DNA of 14,801 nucleotides from Ruminococcaceae bacterium UBA3220 (GTDB taxonomy: Bacteria > Bacillota > Clostridia > Oscillospirales > Acutalibacteraceae): NCBI GenBank assembly GCA_002363095.1, contig DEWC01000005.1:1-14801 (forward strand), read 5' to 3'. Position 1 is the first letter of the stretch. The number at the start of each line of letters is the position of its first letter. Of this stretch, positions 6,516 to 13,415 are shown in pieces. The notes below the pieces were generated by a model. The model worked only from the letters and a program-made list of their open reading frames with translations. It was not told the DNA's origin and searched no databases. The translations under genes and the position numbers were made by a program.

Positions 6516-8783
6516 TTATAATTTATTTCGCTGAATTTTTCCGCTTGTTGTTTTGGGAAGTTCATCTCTGAAAACAACATGGCGCGGATACTTGTACGGC
6601 GCGGTATGGCTCTTAACATAATTCTGGATTTCCTTTTTAAGTTCCTCTGTGGGCTCGGTCCCCTTTGTAAGCACGACACTCGCCTTGACTATCTGCCCTC
6701 TTATCTCATCAGGCTCGGCGGAAACTCCGCATTCGAGAACATATGGAAGCTCCATAATAACATTTTCTATCTCAAACGGGCCTATGCGGTAACCGGAGGA
6801 CTTAATAATGTCGTCAACCCTTCCTACATACCAGAAGTATCCGTCCTCATCGCGCCATGCGGTATCCCCGGTATGATACATATTATCTCTTCTGCATTCG
6901 GCTGTTTTTTCAGGCTCTTTCAGGTATTGTCTGAAAAGTCCGAGCGGGTCGCCGTTATCGAGGCGAATGACTATTTCGCCTGTTTCGCCGGTTTCAACCG
7001 GTTTTCCGTCGGGGTCAACCACCAACACATCGTATTGCGGGGACGCTTTTCCCATCGACCCGATTTTTGCTTTTGTTCCGTAAAGATTTGCTATGGTCAG
7101 GGTTGTTTCGGTCTGTCCGAAGCCCTCATATATCGTAAGTCCGGTCGCCTTTTTGAACTGCTTTGCAACCTCGGGATTAAGCGCCTCGCCTGCCGTTGTC
7201 ATATGCTTTACCGAAGAAAAATCGTAGCGCGACAGATCCTCCTTTATCATCATACGAAGCATTGTCGGAGGGGCGCAAAATGTTGTGATTTGATATTTTG
7301 CGAACATTGGCAAAATATCGGACGCGTCAAAACGGTCAAAGTCATAAACAAATACCGCGCCCTCGCAAAGCCACTGGCCGTACAGTTTGCCCCAAAGGGA
7401 TTTTCCCCATCCTGTGTCGGAAATGGTAAAGTGAAGTCCGTCTCTTTCACAGCAATGCCAGTATTTCGCCGTAACAAAGTGTCCTAACGAGTAGGTGTGG
7501 GAATGTTCAACCATTTTAGGCTCGCCGGTTGTTCCGGAAGAGAAGAACATAAGCGCCGGCTCGCGGCCTCCCGGGGTGTCTTCGGTTCTCGAAAAACGGC
7601 TCGAATAAACCGGGTATTCTTTGTCAAAATCGTGCCAACCGTTACGGCTGCCGCCTACCATCATTTTGAGTTTTACCGATTTGCAGTTTTCAATGGCCTT
7701 ATCGGCTATGTCGGCAACGTCGCCGTCGGCGGTGCAAACTATCGCCGAAACATCCGCCGCATTGAAACGGTATTCAAAATCGTGTTGCTTTAAAAGATAG
7801 GTGGCGGGAATGGCGATAGCGCCGATTTTATGTAGGGCAATCATGGCAAACCAGAATTGATAATGTCTTTTGAGAACGAGCATTACCTTGTCGCCCTTCT
7901 TTATGCCGAGAGTTTTGAAATAATTCGCACATCTCGCCGATTCCTTCTCGATATCGCGGAAGGTAAATCTGCGTTCGTTCTTTTGGCGGTCAATGTGGAG
8001 CATAGCGAGTTTGTCGGGATATTTATCGGCAACGGCATCGACAACATCAAACCCGAAATTGAATTTATCGTAATTAACAAACTCGATTTTTTGAAGCGCG
8101 CCCTTTTCGTTTTCGGTTGTTTTTACAAACTTCTCACACAAAAGTTTTGTTGAGGGTCTCGCCGAAATAACACTTTCGCGCACCTCTTCTTCTCTTGTGT
8201 CCTCGCCCGGAATTACAACCGCGAGGAACACGCAGTCCTCACCGCCGACGGCAATCATTCCGTGCGGAGTGGAGGAGTTGTAAAAAATACTGTCGCCCTC
8301 ATTCAAAACCTCTTTGTTGAGCCCGACCTGTACCATAAGAGAACCTGATATAACAAGGTCGAATTCCTGACCGCTGTGGTTTATAAGGTGAATGGGTTCC
8401 TTTTGAAGAGCCTCCGAGTATTCGTATTTTACCCAATACGGCTCCGCTTTTTTGCCGCGGAATTCAGGCGCGAGATTCGCAATGTTTATTCCTTCTTCTC
8501 TTGCCGTTTGCTGACCTTTGCCCTTTCTTGTAACGGTATAGGAAGAAAGTTTTGCGCTTCTTCCTTCCAAAAGTTCGGTTATTTCAATGCCGAACGCCTG
8601 CGCGCATTTATGTATAAAGGTAAAGGGCATATCGCTCTCGCAGTTTTCAAATTTTGTGTACTGTTCAGCCGAAACTTCGGTCTTCCCCGCCATCTCTTCG
8701 GCGGAAAAACCCAAAATCTCACGCATCTCCCTTATTCGGAAAGCGATGTCCTTTAATTTTGTCAAAGAATTGTCGGTGTTCAT
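6516..8783 (-). CDS. XRE-HTH/cupin/AMP-forming acyl-CoA synthetase fusion, Ile T-box unit (2-methylbutyrate activation inferred)
   Basis: A 755-residue paralogue of the Val-unit enzyme with the same order: XRE helix-turn-helix (about 10-75), cupin (about 130-191, His174 in STPHG) and acyl-CoA synthetase (about 238-755). Catalytic motifs are intact: SSGTTGEPK (415-423), EGFGQTET (553-560), GRVDDIIKSSGYR (654-666) and Lys749 in TTSGK. The last 78 residues match the Val-unit paralogue at 74 positions, whereas the HTH regions differ much more. Small changes lie near the likely acyl pocket (for example SDTGWGKSL against SDTGWAKAM, and LTIAN against MMIGN after the QSET/QTET motif). The ATG at 8783 follows AAAGGCAGG by 8 bases; the 29-codon upstream extension is leader terminator. 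It is the only gene of its unit. The Ile specifier suggests 2-methylbutyrate as substrate (inference). The 2-oxoacid step would depend on VOR and IlvE of the Val unit or elsewhere. Confidence 0.88.
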   Translation of the reverse strand: MNTDNSLTKLKDIAFRIREMREILGFSAEEMAGKTEVSAEQYTKFENCESDMPFTFIHKCAQAFGIEITELLEGRSAKLSSYTVTRKGKGQQTAREEGINIANLAPEFRGKKAEPYWVKYEYSEALQKEPIHLINHSGQEFDLVISGSLMVQVGLNKEVLNEGDSIFYNSSTPHGMIAVGGEDCVFLAVVIPGEDTREEEVRESVISARPSTKLLCEKFVKTTENEKGALQKIEFVNYDKFNFGFDVVDAVADKYPDKLAMLHIDRQKNERRFTFRDIEKESARCANYFKTLGIKKGDKVMLVLKRHYQFWFAMIALHKIGAIAIPATYLLKQHDFEYRFNAADVSAIVCTADGDVADIADKAIENCKSVKLKMMVGGSRNGWHDFDKEYPVYSSRFSRTEDTPGGREPALMFFSSGTTGEPKMVEHSHTYSLGHFVTAKYWHCCERDGLHFTISDTGWGKSLWGKLYGQWLCEGAVFVYDFDRFDASDILPMFAKYQITTFCAPPTMLRMMIKEDLSRYDFSSVKHMTTAGEALNPEVAKQFKKATGLTIYEGFGQTETTLTIANLYGTKAKIGSMGKASPQYDVLVVDPDGKPVETGETGEIVIRLDNGDPLGLFRQYLKEPEKTAECRRDNMYHTGDTAWRDEDGYFWYVGRVDDIIKSSGYRIGPFEIENVIMELPYVLECGVSAEPDEIRGQIVKASVVLTKGTEPTEELKKEIQNYVKSHTAPYKYPRHVVFRDELPKTTSGKIQRNKL

Positions 8784-9091
8784 TTTATAAACCTGCCTTT
8801 CTGAAAAAACAAAACCCGTCCCAAGAAAATCTTGAGACGAGTTAAAATACAAACCCGCGTTACCACTCAAATTACACCCCGAAAAGGATGTCCCTCAGGC
8901 TCAAACAAGCCGTATGCATTAACGCAGCAATCACGGAAGGGACTACTCATTACTTTTCATTCCTTCGGCTCAGAAGTGATAAGAATAAATGCCTGCCTGC
9001 CGGGATCGCACCGCCCCCGACTCTCTTAAAAGCGTTAAAACAAAAATTCCGTCTTCATCACAGCTTTTATGGATAACTGTTAAATTTTTAC
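8784..9091 (-). promoter_or_regulatory. T-box riboswitch leader, apparent specifier AUC (Ile)
   Basis: This leader fills the gap between the TIM-barrel fusion gene and the Ile-unit gene. GAAG (9056-9053) pairs with CTTC (8976-8973) at the base of stem I, followed by the kink-turn GAGC (8971-8968). In the same register as the Val leader the specifier is ATC at 8980-8978, with A after it. The distal-loop motif GGGGGCGGTGCGA is near 9019-9007, and the T-box GAGTGGTAACGCG is at 8868-8856; TGGT fits a tRNA with A73. The lower part of stem I, the following linker and the terminator are clearly similar to the Val leader, so leader and gene were probably duplicated together and the specifier then changed. 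Confidence 0.93.
8804..8843 (-). terminator. T-box leader terminator (Ile unit)
   Basis: Stem AACTCGTCTCAAG (8843-8831) against CTTGGGACGGGTT (8825-8813) has a five-base loop, then a T-rich tail ending in TTTTTT (8809-8804). The stem is nearly the same as that of the Val leader. With no terminator after the preceding Leu-unit gene, it probably also stops transcripts arriving from upstream. Confidence 0.9.
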
Positions 9092-9097
9092 CTACGC

Positions 9098-9126
9098 ATT
9101 ATAGCACAGCGCTTTTTGCTTGTCAA
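9098..9126 (-). promoter_or_regulatory. Consensus sigma-70 type promoter of the Ile unit
   Basis: TTGACA (9126-9121), a 17-base spacer and TATAAT (9103-9098) match both consensus hexamers exactly. The TGA stop codon of the upstream fusion gene lies inside the -35 box, so there is no intergenic space for a terminator before it. Confidence 0.93.
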
Positions 9127-11582
9127 GAATTTTTTTCGAGTTGTTTTTCAAAATCCTCTTTCATTTTGTATTTAAGGATTTTTCCCGCGGCGTTCATCGG
9201 GAATTCTTTTGTGAACACAAAATATCTCGGAACCTTGTGCCCTGCGATATGCGCGTTTCCGAACGCCCTCATTTCCTCTTCGCTCGATGTTTCTCCGCTT
9301 TTGAGGATAATATATGCGCAGGCTTCCTCTCCGTAGCGTTCATCCTTTACGCCGACGACCTGAACATCACGGATTTTATCGTGAGTCAGATAAAACTCCT
9401 CGATTTCTCTCGGATAAATATTCTCGCCGCCGCGGATAATCATATCTTTAAGTCTGCCGGTAACCTTATAATATCCGTCTTCTGTTTTCATACAAATGTC
9501 TCCCGAGTGGAGCCATCCTTCGCGGTCAATCGCCTGCTTTGTCGCATGAGGCATTTTATAGTAGCCCTTCATAACATTAAAGCCTCTTACAACGAATTCT
9601 CCGCTTTCTCCGGCAGGCAAATCTTTGCCCGTTTCGGGGTCGATTATCTTGCATTCAATGCCGGGGAAGGAACTTCCAACCGTTTCGGTACGGTGTTCAA
9701 GGTCTTCGTTAACCTCGCCCATAGTGCATCCCGGAGAAGCCTCGGTCTGACCGTAAACCGAAAGTATTTCGCGCATATTCATCTCCCTTGCCGCCCGCTT
9801 CATAAGCTCCGGAGGGCAGTTAGAGCCTGCCATAATACCCGTTCTCATATGAGAAAAATCGGTTTTTGCGAAGTCCTCGTGGGCAAACATCGCGATAAAC
9901 ATCGTGGGAACGCCGTTAAAACAGGTGATTTTTTCGGCGTTGACGCAGGCAAGAGAGGATTTCGGCGAAAAATAGGGAAGCGGGCAGAGGGTTCCGCCGT
10001 GCGTCATCATTGAAGTCATCGAAAGCACCATCCCGAAGCAATGGAACATCGGAACCTGTATCATCATTCGGTCGGCGGTCGACAAATCCATCCTGTCGCC
10101 GATGATTTTGCCGTTGTTAACTATGTTTCTGTGGGTAAGCATAACCCCTTTCGGGAATCCTGTCGTGCCCGATGTGTACTGCATATTCGCAACATCATCA
10201 GGTTTTACCAGCGCCGCGCGGCGGTAAACCTCCGACTTCGGCACAAGCGAGGACCTTAAAAGCATTTTGTTCCAGTTAAGGCAACCTTCCATATCAAAGC
10301 CTACGGTAACTACATTCTTTAAAAACGGCAGTTTTTTACTGTACAGGTGTTCGCCCGGTTTGAGTTTTTTTAACTCGGGACAAAGTTCGGAAATAATCTC
10401 ACCGTAGTTTATATCCTTGCAGTTTTCTATCATGACAAGGGTGTGTGTGTCCGACTGCCGCAGCAAATATTCTATTTCGTGGATTTTATATGCCGTATTT
10501 ACGGTTACGAGAACGGCGCCGATTTTTGTGGTCGCCCAAAATGTCAAAAACCACTGCGGAACATTAGTCGCCCATATCGCGACGTGATGCCCCGGCTTGA
10601 CGCCTAAGGATATAAGCGCCGCCGCCACCGTATCAACATCCTTTTTAAACTGAGCGTATGTTCTTGTGTAATCAAGCGTTGTGTATTTAAAGGCGTACTG
10701 GTCGGGATAGTATTCCACCATATCGTCGAGAATTTGCGAAAATGTTTTATCAACAACATCGTATCTTTTATATGGAAATGTTCCCGATTTATCGCGATTG
10801 TAAAAAATTCTTTTTGCTTTTTCACCCTTTGAATCGGTTGAAGAAATAAAGTTTACAAAATGGGTTATAACGATATCCGCGTCCTTTATTTCATCGTTCC
10901 AGAGAATGCAAATATGCGAATCGTAGTTGAGGGAAGAGAGGGCGTCGATAAAGTCTTGAACCGGAAGTTCCCCCTCGCCGATAAGTACATTTGTGTCGCC
11001 CTTTTTGTCGCCCAGCCGTACATACTTTATATAAGCGCCGAGCGTTTCTATGGTTTTCTCCGCCGTTTCTTTTCCCGAAAAATATGTTTCCCTTATGTTC
11101 CAGCAGGCGCCTATAACGGCGCTTGAAATACTGTTTATGATTTTAAGAACCTTTTTTGTGTCGGCAAGATAACCGGCGGTTTCAAACAAAAGTTCAATAT
11201 CATATTCTTCCGCCTTTTTTACCGCCTTTTCGAATTTTTTTGAAATCGCCTCTATATCAGGCTCGTTTCCTGCAAAAAAGGTTATTCTCGGCGCGCCCGA
11301 AATCTGCGCCATCTCAACATATTCGGCAATATCGTTCGCGGTTACATCGTCTGAGTCTACCGACTTCGGGAAAGAAATCGCGCACAAAGATAAGTCTCTG
11401 TTAAAAAGTTTTCTCTTTGAATCGGCGGTAACATTGCTTCTGAAAATACTGTCGGTATGTTCCTTTTGCTCGCGTTTTGCGTCAAAAATCTCAAAACCGT
11501 CCAGTTCATACGCCTTCGCAAATTTGCAAAGATTTAAAAACGATTTTTCGTTATGATTTTTTGTGGAAAATGCAATTTTCAA
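9123..11582 (-). CDS. TIM-barrel (xylose isomerase-like)/AMP-forming acyl-CoA synthetase fusion, Leu T-box unit (isovalerate activation inferred)
   Basis: An 819-residue fusion. Residues 1 to about 250 resemble the sugar-phosphate isomerase/epimerase (AP endonuclease 2) TIM barrel, with the late-barrel pattern YVRLGDKKG (187-195) and IGEGELPVQDFIDAL (201-215). Residues about 270-819 form a FadD-like acyl-CoA synthetase: TSGTTGFPKG (470-479), VYGQTEASPG (609-618), GRLKDMIIRGGENIYP (709-724) and Lys801 in AAGK. The ligase looks complete. The barrel seems degraded at usual metal sites: ACWN at 159-162 where a Cxx(D) is common, RL instead of HxxD-type histidine, and W228 where the last Glu is expected, so it may be a binding rather than catalytic domain. 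The start is TTG, overlapping the upstream stop as TTGA, with GAGGAGGG 6 bases before it: strong, coupled translation. This ligase belongs to a different subfamily from the two XRE-cupin enzymes. Isovalerate as substrate is inferred from the Leu specifier. Confidence 0.85.
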   Translation of the reverse strand: MKIAFSTKNHNEKSFLNLCKFAKAYELDGFEIFDAKREQKEHTDSIFRSNVTADSKRKLFNRDLSLCAISFPKSVDSDDVTANDIAEYVEMAQISGAPRITFFAGNEPDIEAISKKFEKAVKKAEEYDIELLFETAGYLADTKKVLKIINSISSAVIGACWNIRETYFSGKETAEKTIETLGAYIKYVRLGDKKGDTNVLIGEGELPVQDFIDALSSLNYDSHICILWNDEIKDADIVITHFVNFISSTDSKGEKAKRIFYNRDKSGTFPYKRYDVVDKTFSQILDDMVEYYPDQYAFKYTTLDYTRTYAQFKKDVDTVAAALISLGVKPGHHVAIWATNVPQWFLTFWATTKIGAVLVTVNTAYKIHEIEYLLRQSDTHTLVMIENCKDINYGEIISELCPELKKLKPGEHLYSKKLPFLKNVVTVGFDMEGCLNWNKMLLRSSLVPKSEVYRRAALVKPDDVANMQYTSGTTGFPKGVMLTHRNIVNNGKIIGDRMDLSTADRMMIQVPMFHCFGMVLSMTSMMTHGGTLCPLPYFSPKSSLACVNAEKITCFNGVPTMFIAMFAHEDFAKTDFSHMRTGIMAGSNCPPELMKRAAREMNMREILSVYGQTEASPGCTMGEVNEDLEHRTETVGSSFPGIECKIIDPETGKDLPAGESGEFVVRGFNVMKGYYKMPHATKQAIDREGWLHSGDICMKTEDGYYKVTGRLKDMIIRGGENIYPREIEEFYLTHDKIRDVQVVGVKDERYGEEACAYIILKSGETSSEEEMRAFGNAHIAGHKVPRYFVFTKEFPMNAAGKILKYKMKEDFEKQLEKNS

Positions 11583-12964
11583 GCGAGACCCTCCTCGTAA
11601 ACGATTTTATTAAGGGCGTTTATATACGCTCTTATGCTCGCTCCGACAATATCGGTTGAAAGCCCGGTTCCGGAATAGAGCTTACCCTCGGAACGAAGCC
11701 TTACTACGGTGGAGCCGAGCGCCTCTTTGCCTTCGGTAACCGCCTGAATTTCAAAAGCGTCGAGCTCATAATGATATCCGACGCACTGTTCTATCGCAAA
11801 GAACGCGGCGTCTATCGGGCCATCGCCGGTCGCAATTCCGGTGAGCCGTGTTTCGCCCTTTGTCAAAATGACATTTGCCATTGAGGTTGTAATATTACTG
11901 CTCGAAATATTGTAACTTTCAAGATGATAGGTTGAAGGCACCTGTGAAGCCGAAGAGGCGACAATCGCTTCAAGTTCCTTCGCGCCGATTACCGTCTTTT
12001 TTTGCAATACCCTTGTGAGCGCCTTATAAACCTTTTCGCCGTCCTCGGGCGAAAGCTCGTAGCCTAACGCCCCTGCCGCCGTTTGAACATCGGCGACGGT
12101 GCTTTCGCCGTCAAGCAAAATGTTTATCCCTTCATAGGTTGTGTCTTCGACGCTCTTATGCTTTATAACCGCCTTTTTAATCTCTTTGATATCGCTTTTG
12201 AGTTCGCTCGTTTTAAGCCCGAAGGTTATGCCGAGTCTCTCTTTTTCAGCCTCAAGGACCTGCGCTATTTCGTGGGTTTTAAGTTCGTTGTTGCCCGAGA
12301 TGGAAGTCTTTATGCCGTCCGCCCCCGCCTCGATGGCGTAAAGCGCGGTCGCGGTCGCCATATTAAGGGCGCCCGAAACCTTAACATATATCGGTATGTC
12401 GCATTTTTCCTTTAAATCGGTTATAATTTTTTCAAAGTTTTTCGGCGTCATTACACCGGCGTCGTCGCAAACGGTAGCCGCAACCGCCCCGGCATTGCGC
12501 GCGGCGTTTATTATTTCAACAAGATACTCGGTTTCCGCTCTTGTGGCGTCAAGGGCGACAAATTCAACATTTTTGCAAAATTTTGTCGCTTCTTTGCAAA
12601 GCGATTCAACCTTTTTAAGCATCTTGTCGGATTTAATATGATATTTGTATTCCATTGTGACGGTCGAAACCGGAACCTCGACCTGAAGGCAGGGTTTTTT
12701 GGCGCCCTTTATGCAGTTATAAACCGCTTCGATTCCCTTTTCATCAAAGCCGACCGGCAAGCATATTTCGCAGTTTTCGACCGCCGACGATATGGTTTTA
12801 TATACAACCTCATCCTCTTTGTAATTCTCAATCGGGGGTAGTTCGATGGCGTCTGCGCCGAAGCCTTCAACGCTTGATACAATTGCGGTTTTTTCGCGAA
12901 ACAGCAACGAGCCGTTCTCGGTGAGCGAACGCAAAGAATAATCCGATATTCTGATTTTTTTCAT
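11579..12964 (-). CDS. LeuA/CimA-like protein with regulatory domain but without catalytic metal ligands
   Basis: A 461-residue protein with the architecture of 2-isopropylmalate/citramalate synthases: HMG-CoA-lyase-like TIM barrel (about 1-270), linker (about 290-340, GYELSPEDGEKVYKAL) and C-terminal LeuA regulatory domain (about 345-457), including the effector-binding loop TGDGPIDA (379-386). Key catalytic residues are gone. The N-terminal LRDGEQ motif reads LRSLTE, with Ser13 for the metal-binding Asp, and the HCHND metal-binding motif reads VKVSG (194-198). Other barrel landmarks survive, such as MEYKY (104-108) and CDDAGVMTP (166-174). It therefore should not condense acetyl-CoA with a 2-oxoacid; a leucine-sensing or ligase-regulating role is inferred. 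GGAGGT lies 8 bases before the ATG. It is first in the Leu T-box unit and overlaps the next gene by 4 bases. Confidence 0.85.
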   Translation of the reverse strand: MKKIRISDYSLRSLTENGSLLFREKTAIVSSVEGFGADAIELPPIENYKEDEVVYKTISSAVENCEICLPVGFDEKGIEAVYNCIKGAKKPCLQVEVPVSTVTMEYKYHIKSDKMLKKVESLCKEATKFCKNVEFVALDATRAETEYLVEIINAARNAGAVAATVCDDAGVMTPKNFEKIITDLKEKCDIPIYVKVSGALNMATATALYAIEAGADGIKTSISGNNELKTHEIAQVLEAEKERLGITFGLKTSELKSDIKEIKKAVIKHKSVEDTTYEGINILLDGESTVADVQTAAGALGYELSPEDGEKVYKALTRVLQKKTVIGAKELEAIVASSASQVPSTYHLESYNISSSNITTSMANVILTKGETRLTGIATGDGPIDAAFFAIEQCVGYHYELDAFEIQAVTEGKEALGSTVVRLRSEGKLYSGTGLSTDIVGASIRAYINALNKIVYEEGLA

Positions 12965-13260
12965 AATTTTTTACCTCCGAAAAAATAAACTCCCGCAAAA
13001 ATCCCCTACGGAATTTTTGCGGGATGATTAATTAAATTAACCACGGTACCACCCACATTGTTGCACTTGTGTCAACCGCTTTAAGGACTCCAACAAGCCC
13101 CCGAGCTGTTACGGGCTCTCCCGAAAAGCCATACTGTTTTTTCCGGCTTCCTGCTCAGATACGAGACCGATTCGTTGCTTTCATACCGGTTTTCACCAGC
13201 CACCGGCTCTCTTAAAAGCAAAACAACGAAACTTAATATCTTCATAGCATTTTTAAATTA
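12965..13260 (-). promoter_or_regulatory. T-box riboswitch leader, apparent specifier CUC (Leu)
   Basis: Stem I has AGATA (13241-13237) pairing with TATCT (13161-13157), then the kink-turn GAGC (13156-13153), and a higher helix TTCGTT/AACGAA. The distal region holds GCCGGTGGCTGGTG and a matching ACCGG. In the register used for the other two leaders, the codon is CTC at 13165-13163, followed by a purine (G13162) and five bases before GAGC. The T-box is GGGTGGTACCGTGG at 13054-13041. Leucine is the natural effector for a LeuA-like gene, which supports the register independently. This leader is less similar to the other two than they are to each other. Confidence 0.92.
12980..13024 (-). terminator. 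T-box leader terminator (Leu unit)
   Basis: A 15-bp stem (TCCCGCAAAAATTCC at 13024-13010 with GGGATTTTTGCGGGA at 13005-12991), a GTAG loop and a T-rich tail GTTTATTTTTT. The ribosome binding site of the LeuA-like gene begins 2 bases after the tail. Confidence 0.95.
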
Positions 13261-13266
13261 CAATTT

Positions 13267-13295
13267 ATGATAACACTTCCCCCGTTTTTTGTCAA
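13267..13295 (-). promoter_or_regulatory. Sigma-70 type promoter of the Leu unit
   Basis: TTGACA (13295-13290), a 17-base spacer and TATCAT (13272-13267) place the transcription start near 13260, just before stem I of the Leu T-box. It is divergent from the trehalase promoter, with about 67 bases between the two -35 boxes. Confidence 0.88.
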
Positions 13296-13335
13296 CACTT
13301 TTTTGATGTCGGTAACCGTCCGGCTTAAAAAAACA

Positions 13336-13358
13336 ATCGGCTTGCCCCCCGATAAGCC
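13336..13358. repeat. Interleaved inverted repeats just upstream of the trehalase -35 box
   Basis: ATCGG (13336-13340) is mirrored by CCGAT (13349-13353), and GGCTT (13339-13343) by AAGCC (13354-13358). A further copy of CGGCTT lies at 13321-13326. The position between two divergent promoters would suit a regulator binding site, but the arms are short and no regulator gene is adjacent. Confidence 0.25.
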
Positions 13359-13362
13359 TTAT

Positions 13363-13391
13363 TTGACAAACACTTTTAAAAATGCTAAAAT
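13363..13391 (+). promoter_or_regulatory. Sigma-70 type promoter of the trehalase-like gene
   Basis: TTGACA (13363-13368), a 17-base spacer and TAAAAT (13386-13391). The predicted start near 13398 leaves a leader of under 20 bases before the ATG, containing AAGGAG at 13402-13407. Confidence 0.88.
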
Positions 13392-13415
13392 AACATATAT
13401 TAAGGAGATGGCAAT

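Noticed and set aside
3897..6760. Very recent gene conversion between the 3' ends of the two XRE-cupin ligases.
   Set aside because: The last 78 residues differ at only 4 positions, but many silent differences are scattered through the same DNA, so strong constraint or an older event explains it better.
6579..7487. Plus-strand open frames of about 300 codons here and at 9120-10013.
   Set aside because: They lie fully antisense to conserved ligase domains, have no ribosome binding site or recognisable domain, and similar frames arise from codon bias on the coding strand.
11579..12964. A working 2-isopropylmalate or citramalate synthase.
   Set aside because: The first-motif Asp and all residues of the HxHND metal site are replaced, so the standard name would mislead.
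6378..13165. Reading the specifiers as the three bases directly before YGAGC, giving TTC, TTC and ATC (Phe, Phe, Ile) and pointing to phenylacetate salvage.
   Set aside because: Those bases pair with the 5' side of stem I (GAAG or GATA) in all three leaders. In the glyQS register the codon lies one purine and five bases before GAGC, giving GUA, AUC and CUC, which also fit the neighbouring LeuA-like, IlvE and VOR genes.
1..13295. A branched-chain amino acid degradation operon making branched fatty acids.
   Set aside because: T-box leaders turn genes on during amino acid shortage and the ligases spend ATP to activate acids, both pointing to synthesis. VOR alone is reversible and does not decide.
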